Assembly: GCA_964352665.1 (NCBI GenBank)
Contig: CAYGSJ010000004.1
Span: forward strand, 1-64,000
Reading direction: 5' to 3'
DNA length: 64,000 nt
Source of the DNA: UBA1672 sp964352665
GTDB taxonomy: Bacteria; Pseudomonadota; Alphaproteobacteria; Micavibrionales; Micavibrionaceae
Positions 51,703 to 61,041 of the stretch are shown in pieces. Within the stretch, counting starts at the first letter, position 1. Each line of letters begins with the position of its first letter. The notes under the pieces were generated by a model that was not told where the DNA came from, did not search any database, and worked only from the letters and a program-made list of their open reading frames with translations. A program made the position numbers and the translations under genes.

Positions 51703-53199
51703 ATGAAACAAAAAGTAGCTAATGATCCCTATACTGTTGGCGGTGGGCCATCAGATGAAGTGCCCGATGATCCTCATTACCGTATTCTTCCGCATAACAT
51801 AGAGGCAGAGCAGGGTTTGCTTGGTGCGCTCTTGGTTGATAATCGCGTCTACGAAAAAATCGGTGATCTTTTGCAGCCAGCCCATTTTTTTGCACCCGTT
51901 CATCAGCGAATCTATACCGCTATTTCCCAGTTTGTTGACCGGGGACAAACGGCATCTCCAGTGACTTTGAAGGGATACTTCGAAAAAGACGAGGACTTAA
52001 CCGATTTGGGTGGGGGGGCATATCTGGCCGAGCTTGCTGGCGGGATCATCAGTGTCATAAATGCGCGTGATTATGCCGAGACGATTTATGAGTTATTTAT
52101 GCGCCGTGAACTTGTTTCTCTGGGCGAAGATATGGTGAATGACGCCCATGAACATCGTCTTGACCAATCTGCTGTCGATACAATTGAAAAAGCAGAATCG
52201 AAACTGTTTTCTTTGGCAGAGAGTGGTGAAACCCAAGGCGGATTTACGTCGCTTCGTGATTCTGTTCTGGTGTCTATTGAAATTGCAGAAAAAGCATTCA
52301 AATCCAAGGGACACGTCACAGGTATGACCACAGGTCTGCGTGATATGGATAAACAATTGGGGGGATTGCATCCTTCCGATCTTGTGATTCTGGCCGGTCG
52401 ACCCTCTATGGGTAAAACTGCACTGGCCACCAATATTGCATTTAACAGTGCGCGCGAATACTACAAAAGCGGTGGTAAAGAAGGGGCGCGCGTTGGATTT
52501 TTCTCTCTTGAAATGTCATCAGACCAGCTCGCGACACGTATATTAGCTGATTGTTCCGGTATTTCGGCACATGCAATCAAGCAAGGGGATATTAAGCAGG
52601 CAGATTTCCAGAAATTTGTAAAAGCCAGTCAGGAACTATCACAGGTTCCACTTTATATTGATGATACGCCGGCCCTAACAATTGGCGCTGTGCGCACACG
52701 TGCCAGACGGTTAAAGCGTCAGCATGGTCTGGATTTTATTGTGGTGGACTATCTTCAGCTTTTGCGCGGGACGGGATCTCGTCAGAGCGAGACGAACCGC
52801 GTGCTCGAAGTTTCAGAAATCACCCGTGGTCTTAAGGCCATTGCTAAAGAGCTGAATATTCCTGTTTTGGCCCTGTCACAGCTATCCCGCGCCGTTGAAC
52901 AGCGCGAAGACAAACGGCCTATGCTTTCCGATCTTCGTGAATCCGGATCAATTGAGCAAGATTCCGATGTGGTAATGTTTGTCTATCGCGAGGAATATTA
53001 TCTCCATCGGTCAGAACCTGAAATTGGAAGCGAAAAACATCTACAATGGCAGGAAAGATGTGAACGTGCTATGAATGTTGGCGAATGTATTATCGCTAAG
53101 GCACGACATGGCCCGATCGGAACAGTGCGCATGCATTTTGATGGTCACCTTACGCGCTTTAGCGATCTTGATGAAATACATACTAATCAAGGATATTAG
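51703..53199 (+). CDS. dnaB: Replicative DNA helicase DnaB
   Basis: 498 residues. The N-terminal domain begins LPHNIEAEQGLLGALLVDN. The RecA-like motor has Walker A VILAGRPSMGKTALATNIA, FFSLEMSSDQLATRIL, Walker B FIVVDYLQLL, and then ALSQLSRAVEQREDKRPMLSDLRESGSIEQDSDVVMF. It unwinds DNA at the replication fork as a hexamer. There is no ribosome site: the ATG directly follows a T9 tract. The true start could be a little downstream, but no better start is visible. Confidence 0.95.
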   Translation: MKQKVANDPYTVGGGPSDEVPDDPHYRILPHNIEAEQGLLGALLVDNRVYEKIGDLLQPAHFFAPVHQRIYTAISQFVDRGQTASPVTLKGYFEKDEDLTDLGGGAYLAELAGGIISVINARDYAETIYELFMRRELVSLGEDMVNDAHEHRLDQSAVDTIEKAESKLFSLAESGETQGGFTSLRDSVLVSIEIAEKAFKSKGHVTGMTTGLRDMDKQLGGLHPSDLVILAGRPSMGKTALATNIAFNSAREYYKSGGKEGARVGFFSLEMSSDQLATRILADCSGISAHAIKQGDIKQADFQKFVKASQELSQVPLYIDDTPALTIGAVRTRARRLKRQHGLDFIVVDYLQLLRGTGSRQSETNRVLEVSEITRGLKAIAKELNIPVLALSQLSRAVEQREDKRPMLSDLRESGSIEQDSDVVMFVYREEYYLHRSEPEIGSEKHLQWQERCERAMNVGECIIAKARHGPIGTVRMHFDGHLTRFSDLDEIHTNQGY

Positions 53200-53207
53200 G
53201 ATTACAA

Positions 53208-54302
53208 ATGGGTGCTTTTCGTGGCGAGCTGATTATTAATCTCGGTGCCATTCAGAAGAATTACGAAATTTTAGACGGTATGAGTGGCGCTGCTTGTGAA
53301 ACGGCGGTTTGTGTTAAGGCTGATGCTTATGGGCTTGGGGCATTTTCTGTTGCGCCAGCGTTCCAAAACGTTGGCGCAAATCGTTTTTTTGTGGCCACAG
53401 TTGATGAAGGTATTGCGTTGCGTGGCGTGTTGCCGGAGGCCCATATATATATTTTCAACGGGTTTTCTTATCAAAAAAGACAGATATATCAGGAATATAA
53501 CCTTATTCCTGTTTTAAATGCCTTGCAGGAAATTCATGAGTACAGAAATTTTGCTCGTGAAATTGAAGAAAAACTTCGGGGTATTGTTCATTTTGATACT
53601 GGTATTAACCGTTTGGGGTTAAGGCAAAAAGATGCAGAAATTTTATGCGCGGACATGTCGATCGTAGACGGTATTGAAGTCGATTTTGTCATGAGTCATT
53701 TCGCATGTGCGGATGAAAAAGATAATCCAGCCAATCAGGAGCAATTTGAAAAATTTACTTCCTGGACATCCTGTTTTAACGACGTCAAACGCTCACTTTG
53801 CAATTCTGGTGGAATATTTTTATCGCCTGATTATCATATGGATTTAACACGTCCGGGAATTGCCCTATATGGTGGACGGCCAGTAAATGATATCGGCAAT
53901 ATCATGCAACAGGTAGTCACGTTGAGTGCCCCGATTTTACAAATATATGATGTCAAAAAAGGGGAAAGAGCCGGCTATGGTGGAACGTATTGTTTTGAAA
54001 AAGATACGCGTATTGCACTTATTTCAATCGGTTATGCGGACGGGTTTTTGAGGTATTTAGGAAACACTGGGTCTTTATATTGGCAAGGATATAAAATGCC
54101 TATACGTGGTCGTGTCTCAATGGATTTACTAATCTGTGATTTATGCGAGTTGCCCGAGCAGCATTACCCGAATGTAAGTGATAAGGTAGAGGTCATCGGC
54201 CCGCACCAATCAATTGATGATCTGGCAAAAGATGCCAAGACGATTTCCTATGAAATACTCACCTCTTTTGGATCACGGTATAAGCGCCTATACATTGCAT
54301 AA
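53208..54302 (+). CDS. alr: Alanine racemase
   Basis: 364 residues. The PLP lysine is K37 in VCVKADAYGLGA. HFDTGINRLGL and RPGIALYGG follow, and the catalytic tyrosine is in RAGYGGTY near residue 254. It makes D-alanine for peptidoglycan. dnaB-alr is a common alphaproteobacterial order. Its 3' end overlaps the oppositely oriented dipeptidase gene by 15 bases. Confidence 0.94.
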   Translation: MGAFRGELIINLGAIQKNYEILDGMSGAACETAVCVKADAYGLGAFSVAPAFQNVGANRFFVATVDEGIALRGVLPEAHIYIFNGFSYQKRQIYQEYNLIPVLNALQEIHEYRNFAREIEEKLRGIVHFDTGINRLGLRQKDAEILCADMSIVDGIEVDFVMSHFACADEKDNPANQEQFEKFTSWTSCFNDVKRSLCNSGGIFLSPDYHMDLTRPGIALYGGRPVNDIGNIMQQVVTLSAPILQIYDVKKGERAGYGGTYCFEKDTRIALISIGYADGFLRYLGNTGSLYWQGYKMPIRGRVSMDLLICDLCELPEQHYPNVSDKVEVIGPHQSIDDLAKDAKTISYEILTSFGSRYKRLYIA

Positions 54303-54959
54303 ACGCATATCGTCCGGTAGGTCTTCGTCAGACAATGCTTTGTATTGATTGTAGACGATACTGTGAAATCTAAAATCCCACCATTCTTCGGGCAGAAGGA
54401 ATAAGGGTTTTCCGCATTCATCGGCGGCCTGAAGCATAGAATCATTTAGCATTTTACGGTTGTTCAAAATTTTTTCGTTATGGGGGTGTTTTCGGTGCGC
54501 CGGATTTTCCAAAGGATCTGATTTTTTTGTGAGGTGATCAAAAGCAGTGCCCATATCAAGTAAGATTCCATCCGGGGTTTCAATAGTTAAATCAATTGCC
54601 ATACCACGAGGATGGCCGCCGGCACCCGGAGGGGCAAAGAGTCTTGGTTTTTCAAGCCAATGCGGATTTTCACGAGCGCGTTTTGTATTCAGCATGGCTT
54701 CTTGTGCGGTAACGGTGCGCAGGCCATCGTAGAGCACAAAACATAAATCATATTTGAAAAAGCAAATATGTGCAGCGCGCAGAACAAGCTCAGCAAAATC
54801 CTTATGAAGCCAGAATTTGGCGTCATCGCGGTATATTTTTTCTCCAAACGCAAGGTTTTCTGGATCGGCATAGGCCAAATCAATGCGGAAATTATAATCC
54901 TTGCAATAATCGTTCATGCAAACGAGGTCTTCCGGTTTTATTTTTTTCTGTTTTTGCAT
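54288..54959 (-). CDS. D-alanyl-D-alanine dipeptidase, VanX/DdpX family
   Basis: 223 residues from the ATG at 54959; a GTG at 55013 would add 18. The first metal motif is GGHPRGMAIDLTI (His and Asp ligands of VanX). The catalytic-base region, usually EWWHF, reads EEWWDFRFH. The Glu is kept, but the expected His ligand is Asp with a His four residues on. FVLYDGLRTVTAQEAM is the conserved Arg region. VanX-type enzymes split D-Ala-D-Ala, so a gene tail-to-tail with alr suggests D-Ala recycling. No ribosome site is clear at either start. Confidence 0.78.
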   Translation of the reverse strand: MQKQKKIKPEDLVCMNDYCKDYNFRIDLAYADPENLAFGEKIYRDDAKFWLHKDFAELVLRAAHICFFKYDLCFVLYDGLRTVTAQEAMLNTKRARENPHWLEKPRLFAPPGAGGHPRGMAIDLTIETPDGILLDMGTAFDHLTKKSDPLENPAHRKHPHNEKILNNRKMLNDSMLQAADECGKPLFLLPEEWWDFRFHSIVYNQYKALSDEDLPDDMRLCNV

Positions 54960-55075
54960 GACTGTATTTTCGTGGATTGCCGTGTTCAAGACCAAGTTGT
55001 GTGTAGACTGCACTTCTCAATTGCTTTAGTGTCTTTTTCGTTGCTTCGTTTTGAAAAAATAAAGACTTTGTGCTC

Positions 55076-55912
55076 ATGAATACACAAATAACAGAAGAGC
55101 CTCAAATACGGACTATGTCAAGAAACCCGTTTGAGGTTATCCTTGATTTTTTTGCCTCTGTGGGTGGCGGAATGCTAGCTTTCTTGGCAATTATTGGCCG
55201 TTTGTGTTTTTTTATAGGGCGCAGTGTAAAACATTGTTTTATGCCGCCCTTTTTTCCATCACAACTTATGCGGCAACTCATTGATATCGGATATTATTCT
55301 TTGCCTGTTGTTGGTTTGACAACTGTTTTTACAGGTATGGTTCTGGCACTGCAAAGCTATACCGGTTTTGCGCGTTCCAATGCTGAAGATGCGATTGCAG
55401 GTGTTGTTGTTCTATCTATCACACGTGAATTAGCCCCGGTTTTAGCCGGTCTTATGGTTGCCGGTAGAGTTGGTGCCTCGATTGCGGCAGAGATTGCAAC
55501 GATGCGTGTGACAGAGCAGATCGACGCACTTCAGACGCTTTCTGTTAATCCGTATAAATATTTGATCGCGCCTCGATTACTGGCGGCGACCTTCATGTTG
55601 CCTTTGCTGGTATTAATTGGCGATATTATTGGTATTTTTGGCGGCTATATGGTTTCTGTTTACTCTTTGGGATTTAGCCCTGCCAGTTTTCTCACACAAG
55701 CCTGGGATGCTCTGGAATATATCGATGTGGCTTCGGGACTATATAAATCTGCGGTGTTTGGGTTTATCGTGGCCACAATGGGGTGCTATCACGGATTTAA
55801 TTCTGCGCGGGGTGCGCAAGGGGTTGGCAGCGCGACAACAAATGCGGTTGTCTCGGCATCAATTTTGATTTTGATTTTTAACTATCTACTGACACAGATA
55901 TTTTTCTCATGA
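55076..55912 (+). CDS. mlaE: MlaE-type ABC transporter permease
   Basis: 278 residues with about five to six membrane segments. It carries the MlaE family phrases ELAPVLAGLMVAGRVGASIAAE and TMRVTEQIDALQTL. The permease moves phospholipids between the inner and outer membranes with MlaF and MlaD. The ATG at 55076 is used; the in-frame GTG at 55070 is less likely. It overlaps mlaF by four bases (ATGA). No mlaD gene follows here. Confidence 0.86.
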   Translation: MNTQITEEPQIRTMSRNPFEVILDFFASVGGGMLAFLAIIGRLCFFIGRSVKHCFMPPFFPSQLMRQLIDIGYYSLPVVGLTTVFTGMVLALQSYTGFARSNAEDAIAGVVVLSITRELAPVLAGLMVAGRVGASIAAEIATMRVTEQIDALQTLSVNPYKYLIAPRLLAATFMLPLLVLIGDIIGIFGGYMVSVYSLGFSPASFLTQAWDALEYIDVASGLYKSAVFGFIVATMGCYHGFNSARGAQGVGSATTNAVVSASILILIFNYLLTQIFFS

Positions 55913-56724
55913 GTGAAGTCACAAAAATTTCCAATGACGGTATGGAGGGTAATGAAGAAGCATTGCCCAAAATTTGTTTGCGCGGCGTGTCGAAATCTTT
56001 CGGGAAAAACAAGGTTTTGGATACTATGGATTTGAGCGTGCCTACTGGAAAATCTTTGGTGGTGATTGGTGGCTCAGGCACAGGAAAATCAGTCATGCTT
56101 AAATGCATATTGGGCTTGCTTGACCCTGATGCCGGATCGATTTTGATTGACGGGAAGGAAAGTGTTGGGCGAGATCCTTCGGTACGAAATGAAATGATCA
56201 AAAAATTCGGGATGTTGTTTCAGGGTGCTGCGCTTTTTGACTCATTGAAAATCTGGGAAAATGTTGCTTTTGGATTGGTGCATGGGCATGGCATGAACAA
56301 AAAGGATGCCAAAGAAATTGCAGTAGAAAAAATCAAAGCAGTTGGCTTGCGGCCGCAAGTTGCAGAACTTTATCCGGCAGAGTTATCCGGCGGCATGCAA
56401 AAACGTGTAGGGTTAGCGCGCGCTGTGGCTACAAGCCCGGAAATCATCTTTTTTGATGAGCCGACAACCGGGCTTGATCCTATTATGGCGGATGTTATTA
56501 ATGAATTGATTGTGCGTCAGGTAAAAGGTCTTGGGGCAACTGCTCTCTCTATTACCCATGATATGGGAAGCGTTAGAAAAATTGCGGATTATGTCGCAAT
56601 GATTTATAACGGACGTATTGTCTGGAAAGGCTCGGTTAAGGAACTGGATCATTCCGGGAATGAGTATGTTGAACAATTCATACATGGCCGTGCCGAAGGG
56701 CCTATTACGCGCCGTGTAATTTGA
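55909..56724 (+). CDS. mlaF: MlaF-type ABC transporter ATP-binding protein
   Basis: 271 residues. Walker A is VVIGGSGTGKSVMLKCILGL, the signature is LSGGMQKRVGLARA, Walker B is IIFFDEPTTGLDPIMAD and the switch His is in SITHDMGSV. MLFQGAALFDSLKIWENVAF is typical of the Mla group. Together with the preceding permease it forms the core of a lipid transporter; the substrate-binding MlaD must lie elsewhere. Confidence 0.88.
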   Translation: MSEVTKISNDGMEGNEEALPKICLRGVSKSFGKNKVLDTMDLSVPTGKSLVVIGGSGTGKSVMLKCILGLLDPDAGSILIDGKESVGRDPSVRNEMIKKFGMLFQGAALFDSLKIWENVAFGLVHGHGMNKKDAKEIAVEKIKAVGLRPQVAELYPAELSGGMQKRVGLARAVATSPEIIFFDEPTTGLDPIMADVINELIVRQVKGLGATALSITHDMGSVRKIADYVAMIYNGRIVWKGSVKELDHSGNEYVEQFIHGRAEGPITRRVI

Positions 56725-56745
56725 TATTAATCTGGTCAGGAAACG

Positions 56746-59274
56746 ATGAAATATCTCTGGTATGGATTCTTGGGTTTGTTTTCCGTCGGTTTTTTCGGCG
56801 CAGTAATCGCTATTGGCGGTTTTCTTTATATTTTGCATTATTATGGGCAAGACCTCCCCGATTATAGTCAGCTTCGTAATTATGAGCCACCGATCGTAAC
56901 ACGTCTTTACGCGGGTGATGGTCACTTACTGGCCGAATTCGCTCAGGAAAAAAGGGTTTTTGTGCCGATCGAGTTTATTCCGGACAAAGTAAAGCAGGCC
57001 TTTATTGCGGCAGAAGACCAGAATTTTTATACCCATAGCGGCGTTGACATGAAGGCTGTTTTGCGCGCGATTTTTGTTAATTTAAAAAACGCAGGGTCAG
57101 GAAAAAGGCCCGAGGGTGCCTCGACAATAACGCAGCAGGTGGCAAAAAACTTTTTTCTAACCAGCGAGGTTTCTTATGTTCGTAAGATCAAGGAGGCTAT
57201 TCTTGCGTATCGTATGAATAACACGCTGGGTAAAGATCGAATTCTTGAGCTGTATCTTAACGAGATTTATCTGGGCGGTGGCGCCTATGGTGTTGCGGCG
57301 GCATCTCTTTATTATTTTGGTAAGTCACTTGATAAACTTACAATTGACGAAGTGGCTTATCTGGCCTCTTTGCCTAAAGCACCTAATAATTATCACCCTA
57401 TTAAACATCCTGAAAAGGCGCTGTCCAGGAGAAACTGGGCGATAGGGCGTATGTTAGATGAGGGGTATATCACAAAAGCGGAAGCAGAACTTGCGACTCT
57501 TTCAACCCTTGAAATGAAAGAAGATGACGCTTTGCGCGTGGATGCACCGTATTTTGCGGAGGAAGTCCGCCGTGAATTATCCGAGCGATACGGTGAAGAC
57601 AGTTTGTATCAGGGCGGGCTTGTGGTGAAAACATCGGTTGATCCTGAGCTTCAGAAATATGCCGAGACTTCTCTGCGTGAAGGATTGATGGAATATGATA
57701 TGCGGCATGGCTGGCGTGGCGGTGTTGCAAAGCTGGAGTCTATGGATGACTGGCGTAAAAAACTTGAGGCGATTACAAAGCCGGAGGGCTTGATTGAGAA
57801 TTGGTTGTTGGCCGCGGTTCTGGATGTATCAGATGATCGTGCAAAGATTGGTTTTGTTGATAGGGACCAAGGTATCTTGCAGTTACAGGATATTAAGTGG
57901 GCCAGAAAATATTTGAATGAAGGTTATGCTCAGGGACCTGAAGTTAAGTCTGTAAAACAAGTTGTGGAAGTAGGAGATGTTATTCTTGTGTCTCCGAAAG
58001 AAATTTCTGAAGAAAACAAAGATCAAAATCCTTCTAACGCCTATATTTTAAGGCAAGTGCCGGATATTCAAGGCGCTTTGATTGCGCTTGATCCGCATAC
58101 TGGCCGTGTGCTTGCGATGCAAGGTGGTTGGGATTACAGATATGGTGGAAGTGAGTTTAACCGTGCAACTCAGGCCAGCCGTCAGCCAGGCTCTGCATTT
58201 AAACCATTTGTTTATTTGGCTGCGCTTGATAAGGGCTTTACCCCGGCTACGCTTGTTCTGGATGCACCGTTTGTTTTGGAAGATCAGGTGGCCGGAACAT
58301 GGAAGCCAACAAATTACTCAAATGAATTTTATGGCCCGACCCCCATTCGTGTGGGTGTTGAAAAATCGCGTAATCTTATGACAGTGCGTTTAGCCGACTT
58401 TTTGGGTATGGAATTGATATCCAAATATTCCAACCACTTTGGGATTACCGAGAACATGCCACCACTTCTTGCCAATTCATTAGGTTCGGCTGAGACAACA
58501 CTTTTCAAGATCACCACGGCGTATGCAATGCTAGCCAATGGTGGTAAAAAAATTGCACCAACATTTATTGATCGTATTCAGGATCGATATGGGAAAACCA
58601 TTTTAAAGCATGATAAACGCCCCTGTAATCAGTGTGGTGATATGATTAAGTGGGAAGGGCAGCCTGTTCCGAAGGTTCCGGATATCAGAGAGCAGATTGC
58701 CGATCCTCGTACGGCATACCAAATGGTTTCAATTCTGGAAGGAGTTGTGCAACGTGGTACGGCTGTACGCTTGCGTTCGCTTAATCGTCCTTTAGCCGGT
58801 AAAACCGGAACAACAAATGAATCACGTGATGCCTGGTTCATAGGGTTTTCTCCTAATCTTGTCGTGGGCGTGTTTACGGGCTTTGACAATCCTAGATCTT
58901 TGGGAAAGAGAGAAACCGGATCGTCAGTGGCCGTTCCCATTTTTAAGGGTTTTATGGAGCGTGCCTTGGCCAAGAGGCCTGCGGTGCCTTTTAGAAAACC
59001 ATCCGGTATTCGTAATCTTCAGATTAATGCAGATACTGGTGTGCGGGCCCGTCCCGGCGATGAACATGTTATTTGGGAGTCTTTTTTGATTGGTACCGAA
59101 CCAACGGACGAAATGTATATTCTAGATGGAAGTGGCATTACTCTGATGCCGAGCTTTTATAATCAGAACGGTTCCTTCTCTGACAAATATTACAACCCCG
59201 AGACTGGTGGTACATTTATTCCAAGGGCCGGGCAACCATCCTCTATTACCACAGGAACGGGTGGACTATATTAA
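56746..59274 (+). CDS. mrcA: Penicillin-binding protein 1A (bifunctional)
   Basis: 842 residues. A membrane anchor (about 5-30) is followed by the GT51 glycosyltransferase (AAEDQNFYTHSGVD with the catalytic Glu, GASTITQQVAKNFF, ILELYLNEIYLGGGAYGVAAAS). The transpeptidase has SRQPGSAFKPFVY (SxxK) and AGKTGTTNESRDAWF (KTG). It builds and crosslinks peptidoglycan in the periplasm. It comes 21 bases after mlaF; the small GIY-YIG gene overlaps its stop. Confidence 0.94.
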   Translation: MKYLWYGFLGLFSVGFFGAVIAIGGFLYILHYYGQDLPDYSQLRNYEPPIVTRLYAGDGHLLAEFAQEKRVFVPIEFIPDKVKQAFIAAEDQNFYTHSGVDMKAVLRAIFVNLKNAGSGKRPEGASTITQQVAKNFFLTSEVSYVRKIKEAILAYRMNNTLGKDRILELYLNEIYLGGGAYGVAAASLYYFGKSLDKLTIDEVAYLASLPKAPNNYHPIKHPEKALSRRNWAIGRMLDEGYITKAEAELATLSTLEMKEDDALRVDAPYFAEEVRRELSERYGEDSLYQGGLVVKTSVDPELQKYAETSLREGLMEYDMRHGWRGGVAKLESMDDWRKKLEAITKPEGLIENWLLAAVLDVSDDRAKIGFVDRDQGILQLQDIKWARKYLNEGYAQGPEVKSVKQVVEVGDVILVSPKEISEENKDQNPSNAYILRQVPDIQGALIALDPHTGRVLAMQGGWDYRYGGSEFNRATQASRQPGSAFKPFVYLAALDKGFTPATLVLDAPFVLEDQVAGTWKPTNYSNEFYGPTPIRVGVEKSRNLMTVRLADFLGMELISKYSNHFGITENMPPLLANSLGSAETTLFKITTAYAMLANGGKKIAPTFIDRIQDRYGKTILKHDKRPCNQCGDMIKWEGQPVPKVPDIREQIADPRTAYQMVSILEGVVQRGTAVRLRSLNRPLAGKTGTTNESRDAWFIGFSPNLVVGVFTGFDNPRSLGKRETGSSVAVPIFKGFMERALAKRPAVPFRKPSGIRNLQINADTGVRARPGDEHVIWESFLIGTEPTDEMYILDGSGITLMPSFYNQNGSFSDKYYNPETGGTFIPRAGQPSSITTGTGGLY

Positions 59275-59513
59275 TGTCCTGGTATGTTTATATATTGGAA
59301 TGCGCTGATGATACGCTCTATACAGGCATTACAACAGATTTAAAGCGCCGTATGGACGAACATGATTGTGGCAGGGGCGCAAAATACACAAAAGGCCGTG
59401 GTCCTCTCAAGTTGGTTTATAGCGAAGAATGCGGAGACAGGTCTTCCGCCTCGCGCAGAGAGATGGAGATCAAGGCTTTGTCCCGCGAAGAAAAGATGGG
59501 GCTCTTTGCCTAG
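59274..59513 (+). CDS. GIY-YIG domain protein
   Basis: 79 residues, the stand-alone UPF0213-like type: SWYVYILECADDTLYTGITTDLKRRM, a DHDCGRGAKYTKGRGP-like loop and the Glu-containing SASRREMEIKALSREEKMGL. The GIY-YIG fold carries nuclease activity in larger proteins, but the role of these small ones is unknown. The start overlaps the previous stop (TAATG). Confidence 0.85.
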   Translation: MSWYVYILECADDTLYTGITTDLKRRMDEHDCGRGAKYTKGRGPLKLVYSEECGDRSSASRREMEIKALSREEKMGLFA

Positions 59514-59522
59514 AGGCAGGTG

Positions 59523-60206
59523 TTATTTAAGTTCTTTAATGTTTTGCAGAAGCTTTTCATGCTGCTTTTTATCCTCTTCGCGCTCGAACACAAACTCGTT
59601 TTTATCCATATCGACAGAGAACAAATTCGAGTGAACGTAGTAAAAGGTCATCAATTCCTCGTAACTTTCCAGAAATTTTTCTTGTTTACTCAGGAAGGAA
59701 ACAAATTTTTCAAGTTGCCGGGTTTTCATTTTATTCCATTTTTCCTGAAAAAGTTCTTGAGTTTCTGAATTTTCAGAAGACAATTCTTGCGCCAGTTTTA
59801 TGGAGTAGTTTTCAAATAATGAAATAATTGAATCAGAGGAGGCACGTAATGCAGGTGCGATGTCCTGATTAAACATCGTATAATTCTCTTTTGTGTACTC
59901 GGGCGTTTCAAAATTGTAGGCATTAAACATTTCGACCAGAATCGTTTTGTTTTCCTTAAAGCTTGTGGCGCGATCTTTAAGTTCTGTTTTGAAACGGTTT
60001 ACATAGTTTTCAAATAGGTAGTCGAGCTCTTTGCTTCTTTTTTCGTCTTCAAGCCGCTGTTTTTCCTGCTCTTCCTCAAGTCGTTTGGCCTCTATCAATG
60101 CGTTTTGGTGTTGTTTATGCAGATAATATCCGCCAGCGGTCACAGCAACTATCGCACTGATCATGAAGACGATGGCAAGGTTAGTATATGTTTTGGAATG
60201 TGCCAT
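59523..60206 (-). CDS. Membrane-anchored coiled-coil protein of unknown function
   Basis: 227 residues. One membrane segment near residues 9-29 (LAIVFMISAIVAVTAGGYYL) precedes a charged coiled coil (KRLEEEQEKQRLEDEKRSKEL) and a helical remainder rich in Glu, Lys, Phe and Tyr. No motif was recognised. It follows the preceding minus-strand gene by six bases, and both proteins are helical with similar composition. Confidence 0.65.
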   Translation of the reverse strand: MAHSKTYTNLAIVFMISAIVAVTAGGYYLHKQHQNALIEAKRLEEEQEKQRLEDEKRSKELDYLFENYVNRFKTELKDRATSFKENKTILVEMFNAYNFETPEYTKENYTMFNQDIAPALRASSDSIISLFENYSIKLAQELSSENSETQELFQEKWNKMKTRQLEKFVSFLSKQEKFLESYEELMTFYYVHSNLFSVDMDKNEFVFEREEDKKQHEKLLQNIKELK

Positions 60207-60212
60207 GGGATG

Positions 60213-60953
60213 TTAGTCGAATTTTACATCAATATTTGCAGGCGGATTGGAACGTAAAAGCTTTTTTTGTTCGTAGGAAATATTGCGCAGCTTATCAATA
60301 TTACCTGCAAAATAGGTATATGCGCTGATTTTGTAGAAGTTCACTTCTCTAGACCCTGATTTGTGATAATATCCGCCGCCCTCTTTCAGGATAAAATTGA
60401 TAAGGGCTTTATATGTTTTTAGAAATTCAAACTGCATTTTGAAATGCTGCTCTGCGAGTGCTTTGAACGCGTTCATTTTTTCTTCCCACAGGGGATCAAG
60501 AATTTCATAGTCAACGGTTCTCATGCCTTCACGTATTAAAGCGAATTGCTTTTCTGTATTGGTAATGTCATCCATTATTTTTTTGTAATTTGTATTCAGA
60601 TTATCCATGGCCAAAGCAAGATCACCAGAAAACTCCTTTTCATAGCGAGTAATCTTAAAACGTTCCGGTTCCATATGCGCAAACAACTTTTTCTGATAAA
60701 CAAAATCTGTTTCGGCTTTAAGCCATAGTGATACCAGTAAATCATTATAAACAGCGTCAAGGCGCTCAGCCTGTTGTGTACTTACCAGTTTCGAAGAAAA
60801 AATACGTGGGATAGGTCTTGCGGCTTCATCTATTTTCTCTTTTTTTTGTGGTGTGATGTCGCCGTGGTAACTTTGCGCCAACGAAATGGGAGACCATGCC
60901 GATAGACTCAGAAAACAGACAATGGCAAAAGTGTATTTGATTGCTCTAAACAT
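60213..60953 (-). CDS. Exported helical protein of unknown function
   Basis: 246 residues from the ATG at 60953, which begins a good signal peptide (FAIVCFLSLSAWSPISLAQ). The frame is open to 61055, but that would put a poor segment before the signal and overlap rluA. The mature protein is Lys/Glu-rich and helical, with many aromatic residues. No family was recognised. It is the first gene of a two-gene unit with the coiled-coil gene. Confidence 0.65.
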   Translation of the reverse strand: MFRAIKYTFAIVCFLSLSAWSPISLAQSYHGDITPQKKEKIDEAARPIPRIFSSKLVSTQQAERLDAVYNDLLVSLWLKAETDFVYQKKLFAHMEPERFKITRYEKEFSGDLALAMDNLNTNYKKIMDDITNTEKQFALIREGMRTVDYEILDPLWEEKMNAFKALAEQHFKMQFEFLKTYKALINFILKEGGGYYHKSGSREVNFYKISAYTYFAGNIDKLRNISYEQKKLLRSNPPANIDVKFD

Positions 60954-61041
60954 TTTTTCATTCTGGCATGTTGTTGAATACGTTGCAACTTTTGAAATCA
61001 CTTGGTATTTAGATTTTTTTACCCTATAGATAATCGGCATT

